A stretch of DNA of 64,000 nt from NCBI GenBank assembly GCA_946185485.1, contig CAMHJQ010000006.1, positions 1 to 64,000 on the forward strand, read 5' to 3'. The translations under genes were made by a program, and so were the position numbers. The notes beneath the pieces are model-generated. The model searched no databases and had not been told where the DNA came from. It worked only from the letters and a program-made list of their open reading frames with translations. The first letter of the stretch is position 1; each line of letters starts with the position of its first letter. This DNA is from an uncultured Prevotellaceae bacterium (GTDB lineage: Bacteria > Bacteroidota > Bacteroidia > Bacteroidales > Bacteroidaceae). This document shows, one piece after another, positions 1-7,362 of the stretch.

Positions 1-1112
1 GCGGCGATGCAGGCATCGTCCTGAATACGCACCTTGTGGTGGTTCTCGTAGCGCTCCTTCAGTCCACGCAGGATGCTGATGGCGCTCAGCTCGTCCGGCT
101 CGTCCACCATGACGGTCTGGAAACGACGCTCCAGGGCCTTGTCCTTCTCGAAATACTTCTGGTATTCGTTCAGTGTCGTGGCACCGATGGCACGCAGTTC
201 GCCGCGGGCCAGGGCAGGTTTCAGGATGTTGGCAGCATCCATGGCACCCTCGCCACCGCCGGCACCCACCAGCGTGTGAATCTCGTCGATGAACAGGATG
301 ATACGCCCTTCGGCCTTCGTCACCTCGTTGATGACACTCTTCAGGCGTTCCTCAAACTCGCCCTTGTACTTGGCACCGGCCACCAGGGCACCCATGTCGA
401 GCGAGTAGAGCTGCTTGTCCTTCAGGTTCTCGGGCACGTCGCCACGGACGATACGTCCGGCCAGTCCTTCTACGATGGCTGTCTTACCCGTACCCGGCTC
501 ACCTATTAATATAGGATTGTTCTTGGTACGGCGCGACAGGATCTGCAGCAGACGGCGTATCTCGTCGTCACGGCCAATGACGGGGTCGAGCTTGCCCTGA
601 CGGGCCAGCTGTACGAGGTTCTTGGCATACTTCTCCAATGACTGGTAGTTCTCGTCGCCGCTCTGCGACTGCACCTTCTGTCCCTGGCGCAGTGCCTGGA
701 TGGCGGCGCGCAGGTCCTTTTCGGTGATGCCGGCATCTTTCAGGATGCGGCCTGCCGTGGCACCGTCGGTGAGGAGAGCCAGTAATATGGGCTCACAGGA
801 GACGAACTCGTCGCCCTGTTTTTGGGCATAGTCCTGTGCCTTGAGCAGTACGCGGTTGGTGTCGCCCGACAGGTAGGGCTCGCCACCTGTCACGCGGGGC
901 AGGTGCTGTAGCTCCGTCTGTACGAGCATGTCTATCTGCTGACCGTTGACGCCTAACTTCTGGAACAGGAAGTTGACGACATCTTTGGCCTTGTTCATGA
1001 CGCCTGCCAGCAGGTGAACGGGTTCGATGGTCTGCTGGCCGTTGCGTTGTGCGGTGTTGACAGCCTCCTGGACCGCCTCTTGCGCTTTGATGGTAAACTT
1101 GTCTAATGTCAT
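1..1112 (-). CDS. clpB: ATP-dependent chaperone ClpB, N-terminal 370 residues (runs off the window)
   Basis: ClpB is the Hsp100 AAA+ disaggregase that works with DnaK in the cytoplasm. The visible part starts [14 protein letters not shown] and contains the N-terminal Clp repeat domain (about residues 1-150). The first AAA+ module follows, with Walker A GEPGTGKT and Walker B LFIDEIH followed by the [17 protein letters not shown] loop, and it continues to the RRFQ region. The rest, including the middle domain and second AAA+ module, lies beyond position 1. The ATG at 1112-1110 follows an AGGAGG ribosome binding site at 1121-1126, which is strong for this phylum. It is a housekeeping gene beside the sugar locus rather than part of it. 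The identification is secure because of the motif order and the family-typical start. Confidence 0.96.
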   Translation of the reverse strand, partial: MTLDKFTIKAQEAVQEAVNTAQRNGQQTIEPVHLLAGVMNKAKDVVNFLFQKLGVNGQQIDMLVQTELQHLPRVTGGEPYLSGDTNRVLLKAQDYAQKQGDEFVSCEPILLALLTDGATAGRILKDAGITEKDLRAAIQALRQGQKVQSQSGDENYQSLEKYAKNLVQLARQGKLDPVIGRDDEIRRLLQILSRRTKNNPILIGEPGTGKTAIVEGLAGRIVRGDVPENLKDKQLYSLDMGALVAGAKYKGEFEERLKSVINEVTKAEGRIILFIDEIHTLVGAGGGEGAMDAANILKPALARGELRAIGATTLNEYQKYFEKDKALERRFQTVMVDEPDELSAISILRGLKERYENHHKVRIQDDACIA

Positions 1113-1176
1113 AGTTTTGTCCTCCTAATAATTTTAAGTTGTTTCTGCTATCAGGCGGACAAACAGCATGCCGAAC

Positions 1177-1217
1177 AAAGGTTAAAAGGTAAAAAAGTAA
1201 AAAGGTAAAGTTAAAAG
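1177..1217. repeat. A-rich tandem repeat, 8-bp period (AAAAAGGT/AAAAAAGT type)
   Basis: Consecutive units AAAAGGT, AAAAAAGT and AAAAAGGT lie between clpB and the GH10 gene. The same array occurs at 35574-35606 (susD/susC junction) and 44025-44061 (esterase/rhaM junction), so it is a dispersed repeat rather than chance low complexity. Here it lies in the clpB leader, just beyond a strong hairpin. Confidence 0.7.
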
Positions 1218-1253
1218 CCGACAAAACGGCAGACCGCTCTGCCGTTTTGTCGG
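1218..1253 (-). terminator. Perfect 16-bp hairpin, probable terminator of the GH10 gene
   Basis: Positions 1218-1233 and 1238-1253 are perfect inverted complements with a 4-base loop. Read on the minus strand the hairpin lies after the GH10 stop and is followed by a T-rich stretch (CTTTTAACTTTACCTTT), which fits a rho-independent terminator between GH10 and clpB. It could instead act in the clpB leader. Nothing else gene-like is seen in 1113-1415; the sequence from 1254 to 1415 shows no clear open frame or motif. Confidence 0.55.
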
Positions 1254-1415
1254 TAGTTCAAGGTTTTTTTGTGCTGTTTGCTTCCCGTTTCAAATGGTGG
1301 CCGCTGATGATTATATTGCCCATGGACTATTAAAGTATGCCTCGTCGTAATTGTTTTTCCCGCGATTCCTATTAATTTTTCCCGCGATTATCATGATTGC
1401 TTTACCAAATCCTTT

Positions 1416-3548
1416 TTAACGGGAGTCGAGCGCTGGATCGAAATCGCGGATGGCGCTGTAACAGGCTTTCGGGAGATAGTTTTCATCGAAAGGTAGTGGG
1501 TGGTTGTTCACACCGAGCCATGAATCCTTGTCACTAAGATTCCCAAAAGTGACATTGTCAACGACATCTGCATGCTTGCGAAAAACCTTAAACAAACGAG
1601 CATATTGTTCATTCTGTAATACTACGGTCTCAGCGGACATGGGCTTAGCCTCACCACGCGAGGATGCCAACTGTCCTCCCAACGTGTTATTGATACGGAG
1701 ATCAAGTTCTGTGATATGGATATGCTTCACCAGTTGCTTGAACATGGAAATGGTCTGGTCAAGTTCTTCCTCTTTGGGTGAGTCAATAGTGTAGTGGCCC
1801 TGCATACCAATGCCATCGATAGGAACCCCAGCTTCCTTCATTTTCTTCACCATGTTGTAGATGCGTTGGCGCTTGTCGTTGTTGATATAATTGTTATCGT
1901 TGTAGAATAGCAGGGCATTAGGGTCGGCTTCCCGGGCAAACTCAAAGGCCTTGGCAATGTACTCTTCACCACAGAGTTTGAAGCTTTTGTTCTGACGATA
2001 GGGACTCTGGTCGTCACTGCCTGACGACTCGGAACTACTTACTTTATCGGCGATTGCCTCGTTTACAACGTCCCAACAGTAAACAATATCCTTATAGCGG
2101 TTCACAACAGTATGGATATGGTCGCGAAGACGCTCGTAATAAACCTTCTTATTGACAGGTTTACCTTTTTCATCGTTAAACATCCAGTCAGAAAACTGAT
2201 AGTTCGAGCATAAGCAGTGACCACGAATCTTGATGCCGTTCTTACGACAAAAATTGGCAATTTTGTCAGCACGCTCAAAGTTCCATACTCCCTCCTTCGG
2301 GTGAATTACACCAGGTTTCCAGTCGTTCTCGGGAGTTACACTATTATACTCCTTTTTGATGAGTGCTATCTGTTTTTCATCTGAAATATTTCGAACATTG
2401 ATAGCTGAGCCAATGGTGAAATAATCTTTGTAGGCATCTTTCAAGCCATAGTTAGGTTTTGTATCATGATACTGTGCAGACATGGTTTGATGTGATTCCT
2501 GTGAGTTAGCCGTACGTTCCAACGAACCACTGAGCATGGCCGTCTTACCTTCCTCTATGGTGATGCGCGCCTGCTTCGGGGCATAGCCTGCAGCACGCAA
2601 TTCAATATTGTGGCTGCCTACGATAATGTTACGGAAAACATCAGGTGAGGTTCCTGCTTTCTTGCCGTCAATCCAGACCTCAGCATTCGCAGGCTGATAG
2701 TTCACGTTGAGGTTGCCGAGAATAGCCTGCAATGCAGGGATGGTTACCTGCTGTTTTTCACGCTGGGCTAACGTGATGTTCTGGCGGTGGTTGCGATAGC
2801 CCGGCAGGCGACCTTCCAGGCGGTAGATGCCGGCAGGTAGCATTCCCGACCAGGAGGACGTGCCACGCAACTGGTCGTTGACAAAGATCTGAGTTCCCTG
2901 TGTAGCGCTACTGATTGTCAGCGAGGCCATGTTAGACTCCAGTTTGATGGGCAGCGACAGTTTCTCGTTGCCAATCGTAAACGTACCACTTTTTGTATCG
3001 TAGGCCTGCGCCTCCACTCTATACTGATGTTGTCCCATCGGTAATAGTATGCTGAGAGATCCATTCTGTAGTGTCTGCAGGTTGTTATCGATATACACAA
3101 TAGCGGAAGCGGGTTCCACGGTCATAACCAGATAGCGCATACCATCGTCAATATTCGTGTTGCCAATCTGTGGCATCACCAACGTCAGCCGATAAGTAAC
3201 CAGTGGCTGTACACCATGTCCGATGTTGTAATCGGAAAAGGTAATGTGCGCTGGCAAGAAGCTGGGATGCTTGACCATTAGTTCCTTGCTACCTTTGCTC
3301 ATATACACCCAGTATTCTCCAGCCTTGTACTCCACGGGCTGAATGACATTACCTTCAAAGGTAGCCCCGGTGGTGGCCAGTTGCACCTTCACCAGCGCAC
3401 AGGGATCCCCGATCAAGTCGTTGCGTCGATATTGACTTGCAGAAAGATCGTTGGTGGCCTGCATTTCTTTTACTGTCAATTCCTGAGCATGAATTGTTAG
3501 CGTTAGGAATAGACTTACAACGGACAGTATTAGCTGCTTGACATTCAT
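1416..3548 (-). CDS. Exported PEGA-domain GH10 endo-beta-1,4-xylanase-like protein
   Basis: 710 residues. A signal peptide (about 1-22, ending IHAQ) has no lipobox cysteine. Three PEGA-like beta repeats follow at about 138-193, 207-270 and 278-343, then a GH10 TIM barrel at about 375-710. GH10 enzymes cut xylan backbones with two glutamates. Here the acid/base is E497 in WDVVNEA and the nucleophile is E614 in HITELDLR. The usual GHTLVWHSQ segment reads GHCLCSNYQ, so the -1 subsite Trp and His are replaced. The ENEMK motif reads ENDWK. Substrate preference may therefore differ from ordinary xylan. It is a lone gene with its own probable promoter, next to but not joined with the pectin operon. 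The GH10 fold is certain, xylanase activity less so. Confidence 0.88.
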   Translation of the reverse strand: MNVKQLILSVVSLFLTLTIHAQELTVKEMQATNDLSASQYRRNDLIGDPCALVKVQLATTGATFEGNVIQPVEYKAGEYWVYMSKGSKELMVKHPSFLPAHITFSDYNIGHGVQPLVTYRLTLVMPQIGNTNIDDGMRYLVMTVEPASAIVYIDNNLQTLQNGSLSILLPMGQHQYRVEAQAYDTKSGTFTIGNEKLSLPIKLESNMASLTISSATQGTQIFVNDQLRGTSSWSGMLPAGIYRLEGRLPGYRNHRQNITLAQREKQQVTIPALQAILGNLNVNYQPANAEVWIDGKKAGTSPDVFRNIIVGSHNIELRAAGYAPKQARITIEEGKTAMLSGSLERTANSQESHQTMSAQYHDTKPNYGLKDAYKDYFTIGSAINVRNISDEKQIALIKKEYNSVTPENDWKPGVIHPKEGVWNFERADKIANFCRKNGIKIRGHCLCSNYQFSDWMFNDEKGKPVNKKVYYERLRDHIHTVVNRYKDIVYCWDVVNEAIADKVSSSESSGSDDQSPYRQNKSFKLCGEEYIAKAFEFAREADPNALLFYNDNNYINNDKRQRIYNMVKKMKEAGVPIDGIGMQGHYTIDSPKEEELDQTISMFKQLVKHIHITELDLRINNTLGGQLASSRGEAKPMSAETVVLQNEQYARLFKVFRKHADVVDNVTFGNLSDKDSWLGVNNHPLPFDENYLPKACYSAIRDFDPALDSR

Positions 3549-3567
3549 TGTAGTAGTAATTTGTCTG

Positions 3568-3575
3568 CAAAAATA
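3568..3575 (-). promoter_or_regulatory. -7 element (TATTTTTG) upstream of the GH10 gene
   Basis: Reads TATTTTTG on the minus strand, matching the Bacteroidetes -7 consensus TAnnTTTG, about 20 bases before the GH10 ATG. No good TTTG -33 box lies 19-20 bases upstream, so the call rests on the -7 box and its position. Confidence 0.4.
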
Positions 3576-3660
3576 AGTATTTCTTTTATAATAGCCTAAT
3601 TTTTACCTTAATTTTTGTTCAATTACTGGTTTTGGGGGCATTTCCTCCTGTTGACGTCAG

Positions 3661-4387
3661 CAAAGCCGAAGCCGTGGATTCCACATGTAATACTCTACTG
3701 AAGCCTACCGTTACCTCAGCCGCTATGGCGCACTGGCTCTCTGCGACAAGCATTATGGCATCATGCACACGCTCTCGCTCGAAGAGAATCTCCAGATGCT
3801 ATGGGCTGGTCCTCGCCCTGGCATTCATTATATATATGGTGGGAGCCGTCAGACAATATGGGCGGTGGCTGCGCGACAACTACGTGATGGGCACCATCGC
3901 ACACCTCATCGGATTTCCACTGGCAGGACTACTGCTGTGGCGCGTGGAGACATTGAAAGACTTGAGCACCGACAGCCTCACCCCGCACTCGGCTCAAACG
4001 GAAGAGAGCACAAGCAAGAACACCTCTGCCAAGGGAGAGGCTTCACATATCGGACAACTGCTGGCCAAGCACTGTGAGGCCGCGCAACTCTACTTGCAGA
4101 CTGACCTGACATTGGCGCAACTCTCGGGAGCCATCGGCGTGAACCGCTATTATCTCAGCCAGTATTTCGCCAGTCAGAACACAAGTTACTACGAATACAT
4201 CCACGACCTTCGCATCCGTCACTTCATAGCACGCTACCGAGAGCGTGCCGCTGCCCATGAGCCCATTGTCGACCAGCAGCTGGCTCAGGAGAGCGGCTAC
4301 GACAGTTACAGCACCTTCAGCGCCGCCTTCAAACGGCGTATGCACAAGTGCGTCACCGCCTGGATGCACGAAGAAGCATCGAAATGA
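3661..4387 (+). pseudogene. Decayed membrane-anchored AraC-family regulator (frameshifted, 5' truncated)
   Basis: The C-terminal half in the second frame (to 4387) encodes membrane segments (LVLALAFIIYMV and IAHLIGFPLAGLLLW), a polar linker, then an AraC-type helix-turn-helix domain (LTLAQLSGAIGVNRYYLSQYF ... ESGYDSYSTFSAAFKRR). Upstream coding resemblance sits in the first frame: EAYRYLSRYGALALCDKHYG through LSLEENLQMLWAG at about 3691-3813. A TAA lies at 3688-3690 and a frame change near 3800-3815 joins the two. The 251-codon frame from a TTG at 3632 is therefore not a believable native protein. Intact relatives are inner-membrane AraC regulators. It may once have controlled the neighbouring GH10 or GH106 gene. 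Sequencing error cannot be excluded. Confidence 0.65.
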
Positions 4388-4467
4388 GGAGGGTGTGTCA
4401 AAATGTATCTTTCTCCTCCCCTTTCTAAGGGGAGGAAATAGTTACTTCATTTTGACACATCCTCCTC
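4386..4467. repeat. 82-bp nested palindrome between convergent genes
   Basis: The outer arms 4386-4405 and 4448-4467 pair over 20 bp with one G-T mismatch (core TGTGTCAAAATG). The inner arms CCTCCCCTT / AAGGGGAGG (4415-4435) pair over 9 bp around TCT. It begins at the stop codon of the AraC remnant and ends just before the GH106 stop on the other strand, so it could serve as a two-way terminator or be a MITE-like insertion. The inner C/G palindrome resembles the core of the repeats around 54818-55315. Confidence 0.7.
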
Positions 4468-4493
4468 ATGATGGGTAATGCCTGATGTGGGCT

Positions 4494-6965
4494 TCAGCGG
4501 CTGACGAGCTTCACCTCGGAGTTCAGACCGCTGGGCATGGGAGCCCAGTCGGCATAGGTGGTGCGCTTGTAGTCGATGTCAACAACGTTGATCTCGTTGA
4601 ACTTACGCCATTTGACACCTCTGCGGTCCAGGTCGGCGATGCGGTTGGCGGGCAGGTTGGTGACTTCTATGCGTAGCGTGTTCTTGCCCTTACGCAGCGA
4701 GTTGCGGCAGTCAAGGACGAAAGGTACGGCCCAGGCGCAGCCGATGAACTGGCCGTTGATATAGACGCGGGCCGACTCGCGGACGTCGCCGAGATCAATC
4801 TGCCACTGGCGGGCAGCCTGTTCCTTAGTCAGGCGGAAGGTGGTCTCGTAGACGCCGGTGCCCATGGTGACGGCGGCGGAGTCGCTGAGCGTCTCCCAGG
4901 TCTGGAGCTTGTCAAGGGCAAAGCTCTTGCCCACATGGGGGGCTTCCTCGGTGAAGCTCAGTTTCCAGGGGCCGGTGATGGGCAGTTGTCTGGTTTGTTG
5001 CGACTCAGTCGCAACAGACGGGGACGGTTGCGCGGAGGTCTGCAGGATGCGGCTTTCGCCGGAGCGAAGGGTGATATGCACCTGGCCGTCGCGGACTATG
5101 GCGGGGGTGATGTCGCCGTTCATGGGGTTGTACCAGGTGGCACCCTGGCAGGTGACAGCCAGCGGGACGTCGGCATCGACGTCGTTGGGCGTCAGGTTGG
5201 CGATGAAGTAGTGGTAGCTGTCACCGTTCTGGCGGCGGATGGCACGCAGGCCGTGACGGGTCTTCATGGGTTCTGCCTTGGCGAAGTGCGCCATGACGGC
5301 AGCGTTCTCACCCTCGATGACAAAAGGCTTGAGGGGTGTCAGCAGTGCCTGCAGGCGGCTGTCTATAGTGGTGCCGGCAGGGATGATGAGCGCCTTGTAG
5401 CGTGTGCCGCCTTCGGTCACCAGCATACCGTTGTCCACACGTACCTTGGCTAACTGGCGGTCGCTGATATAGTCGCAGTCGTAGCCCAGACTGTCGATGG
5501 TCAGGATGCTGCGGATGAACTGCGGAGCCTTCTCGTCCATGGTATGGATGTCGAACTGCATCAGCAGGTCTTCGCCGCCGCGGCGGTCCTTGCTGGCCTC
5601 CTTGGCATCGTCGTTACGGGGTCCGCGCTGCCGCCACATGTCGCGGACGGGCAGGTAGACCAGGAAGTCGTTGTCGGGCTGTCCGAGTTGCAGGAAACTC
5701 TGACACCTTTCTATATACTGCATCAGGTAGGGGGCATCGCGCCAGATGCTGTTTGTGGGACTCATGTCGATGCTGGCATAGAAGCGCCAGCCCGGCCACG
5801 GGTCGTTCTTCGGCGAATAGCAGGTGCCGTGGAAGTAGACGTGGTTGACGCCGCAGGTGAACATCAGGTCGAGGTCGGGCTTCATCTGCGACAGACTGGT
5901 GCGGAAATGTTCCGTGAGCCAGGTGAAGGTCTCGCTCGACGTCAGCAGCTTGCCCGTGACATGTGCGGCGGAGGGAGCGTACTTTAGCATGGACACATCG
6001 CTGAAGTTCTTCTTCGTCTTGCCCGGGTCGGTGCGCAGTCCCTTGATGCCGAACTCAGAGAGTCCGAAGCCTTCAATCTCGGGGATGTCGACGGCGGCAT
6101 AGAGGTCGAGCAGGTTGGCGGGAGAACCGTGGGCCTGGTTGCGCACCTTGACGCCGTGCTTGTGAGCCCAAGCCACCCACTGCTGCGTGAAGTTCTCGAG
6201 CAGCAGGTCGGAGAGTGTCTCGCGGTAGTCGGCCAGCACTTGGTTGCCGTCATCCACCACGCCTAACAGCTCGGGCAGTTTTTCCCGCAGGTCGTAGCCG
6301 CGGCGCTTCAGGAACTCGTCGAACAGCGTCGGTGTCCAGTTGGCCTTATACACCTCGTAGCTGTCGTTGAAGAAGGTGTGAGGGTAGGGGACACCGGAGG
6401 CGGCAAAAGCCTTCTCGAAGCGGTCGAGGTAGTTGCGGACGGCCTCGCGGTCGAAGTGGTCGACCACCCAGCCCTCACCGCCCGGGGCGGCACGCTTGAC
6501 CTTTTGTTTGGTGCGACCTATCTCGACGGTGTAAACGGGGGAACCGTTGACCACGGTGTCTTTGAAGACGGCCTTGCAGGCAGCCTGTTCCAAGGGGATA
6601 TGGGGCCCGCCGAAAGGCCAGCCCGTACCACAGTTCATGTCCACCTCGATGCCTAAGGGGGCAGCGAGGTCCTCGACGGTCTTCAGAGCTTGCATCCATT
6701 GCGGCGACAGGAACGGGATGTTGTTCTTGTCGTTGCCCTGCACACCATAGAGGGGGGTAATCTCGACGGCACCGATGCCGTGGTCGGCATACTGCTGCAG
6801 GTTCCACTGCAGGTTCTCCTTGTCGACGGCAGAGCCCAGCCACCACCAGCGGGTGCCGGCCTTGGCCTCAGGACGGGGCGAGGGCCAGGTCTGCGCCCCT
6901 GCGGGGCTAAATATAAAATATAAAATATAAAATAAAAAGGCCAGCCTAATCTTTTTGTTGTTCAT
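4494..6965 (-). CDS. GH106 alpha-L-rhamnosidase
   Basis: 823 residues. GH106 enzymes remove terminal alpha-L-rhamnose with inversion, here most likely from rhamnogalacturonan oligosaccharides in the periplasm. Family hallmarks are visible: GTRWWWLGSAV near the start, GAVEITPLYGVQG, DMNCGTGWPFGG, FFNDSYE, TSSETFTW, and a C-terminal jelly-roll ending in WAPMPSGLNSEVKL. The signal peptide is unusual: FYILYFIFSPAGAQ is encoded by an A/T-rich heptamer repeat plus a GCCCC-TGC-GGGGC palindrome, almost identical to that of the GH105 gene. The ATG lies 20 bases inside the 3' end of the four-helix-bundle gene, so translation is probably coupled. It is the last gene of the minus-strand operon. Confidence 0.9.
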   Translation of the reverse strand: MNNKKIRLAFLFYILYFIFSPAGAQTWPSPRPEAKAGTRWWWLGSAVDKENLQWNLQQYADHGIGAVEITPLYGVQGNDKNNIPFLSPQWMQALKTVEDLAAPLGIEVDMNCGTGWPFGGPHIPLEQAACKAVFKDTVVNGSPVYTVEIGRTKQKVKRAAPGGEGWVVDHFDREAVRNYLDRFEKAFAASGVPYPHTFFNDSYEVYKANWTPTLFDEFLKRRGYDLREKLPELLGVVDDGNQVLADYRETLSDLLLENFTQQWVAWAHKHGVKVRNQAHGSPANLLDLYAAVDIPEIEGFGLSEFGIKGLRTDPGKTKKNFSDVSMLKYAPSAAHVTGKLLTSSETFTWLTEHFRTSLSQMKPDLDLMFTCGVNHVYFHGTCYSPKNDPWPGWRFYASIDMSPTNSIWRDAPYLMQYIERCQSFLQLGQPDNDFLVYLPVRDMWRQRGPRNDDAKEASKDRRGGEDLLMQFDIHTMDEKAPQFIRSILTIDSLGYDCDYISDRQLAKVRVDNGMLVTEGGTRYKALIIPAGTTIDSRLQALLTPLKPFVIEGENAAVMAHFAKAEPMKTRHGLRAIRRQNGDSYHYFIANLTPNDVDADVPLAVTCQGATWYNPMNGDITPAIVRDGQVHITLRSGESRILQTSAQPSPSVATESQQTRQLPITGPWKLSFTEEAPHVGKSFALDKLQTWETLSDSAAVTMGTGVYETTFRLTKEQAARQWQIDLGDVRESARVYINGQFIGCAWAVPFVLDCRNSLRKGKNTLRIEVTNLPANRIADLDRRGVKWRKFNEINVVDIDYKRTTYADWAPMPSGLNSEVKLVSR
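6893..6938. repeat. A/T heptamer array plus GC palindrome, copy 1 (encodes the GH106 signal peptide)
   Basis: The palindrome GCCCCTGCGGGGC (6895-6907) is followed on the plus strand by TAAATATAAAATATAAAAT-type heptamers to 6938. Copy 8453-8501 matches over about 45 bases with one difference. The A/T run faces the four-helix-bundle gene, in inverse orientation to the copy at 7323-7362. Confidence 0.85.
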
Positions 6966-7314
6966 TCTGCCTTGTAGTTTTAATTGTTTTTACAATAATA
7001 CGAATAATCTCATCCAAATCTTTCTTCATAGACGTATACATGCTATCATCGATGTATGAAGTCTTGTGAAGTAACGTCAGCCAATACGAAGTTTCACTGG
7101 CTTCTTTTAAAGAGATACCAAGTTTGCTAATAAAATCTGCCTTACTTTGTGCATATATTGCCTCAAACGAGTTTGCACCAATACTTGTGCCACATCTCAG
7201 TATCTGTTTTGACATAACAAATTCCTTATGGGTATCTACAAGATACTTATATCCATTTACAATCCTAATGCCAAAAGCAAGAGCCTTGTCAGACAATACA
7301 TTATTTTCAACCAT
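6946..7314 (-). CDS. Four-helix bundle protein (S23 / 23S rRNA intervening-sequence family, Avd-like fold)
   Basis: 122 residues, no signal peptide, expected cytoplasmic. The family signature is present: LAFGIRIVNGYKYL, then EFVMSKQILRCGTSIGANSFEA, then DFISKLGISLKEASETSYWL and a C-terminal helix with a basic tail. Relatives form four-helix bundles, often pentameric. They occur inside 23S rRNA insertions, as accessory (Avd) proteins of diversity-generating retroelements, or as orphan genes of unknown role. No reverse transcriptase or rRNA is present here. It sits between two exported glycoside hydrolases, overlaps the GH106 start by 20 bases and has clearly lower GC than either. It is probably acquired and has no obvious part in pectin use. 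Confidence 0.88.
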   Translation of the reverse strand: MVENNVLSDKALAFGIRIVNGYKYLVDTHKEFVMSKQILRCGTSIGANSFEAIYAQSKADFISKLGISLKEASETSYWLTLLHKTSYIDDSMYTSMKKDLDEIIRIIVKTIKTTRQNEQQKD

Positions 7315-7322
7315 CTAAAAGA

Positions 7323-7362
7323 TATTTTTTATTTTATATTTTATATTTAGGGCGTAGCCCGC
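7323..7362. repeat. A/T heptamer array plus GC palindrome, copy 2 (supplies the GH105 stop)
   Basis: TATTTTTTATTTTATATTTT-type heptamers (7323-7349) are followed by GGGC-GTA-GCCC (7350-7360). Read on the minus strand, the palindrome encodes the last GH105 residues RATP, and the first bases of the A/T run give its TAA stop. Confidence 0.8.

Larger units (their letters stand above)
6893..7362 (-). mobile_element. Candidate 470-bp cassette: four-helix-bundle gene between inverted repeats
   Basis: The small gene at 6946-7314 is flanked by inverted copies of one repeat. Each copy has an A/T heptamer run facing inward and a GC palindrome outward (6893-6938 and 7323-7362). The gene is visibly A/T-richer than its neighbours. 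Its ends overlap functional parts of both flanking genes, giving the GH105 stop codon and the GH106 signal peptide. No transposase is present and no target duplication is obvious. Mobility is inferred from structure only. Confidence 0.5.

Noticed and set aside
1218..1253. CIRCE heat-shock operator upstream of clpB
   Set aside because: The hairpin sequence does not match TTAGCACTC-N9-GAGTGCTAA, and its stem is too long. A terminator is more likely.
6946..7314. Diversity-generating retroelement (because the four-helix protein resembles Avd)
   Set aside because: No reverse transcriptase, template repeat or variable repeat is found nearby.
6946..7314. 23S rRNA intervening sequence
   Set aside because: No rRNA sequence is present in the window. 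The gene lies between protein-coding genes.
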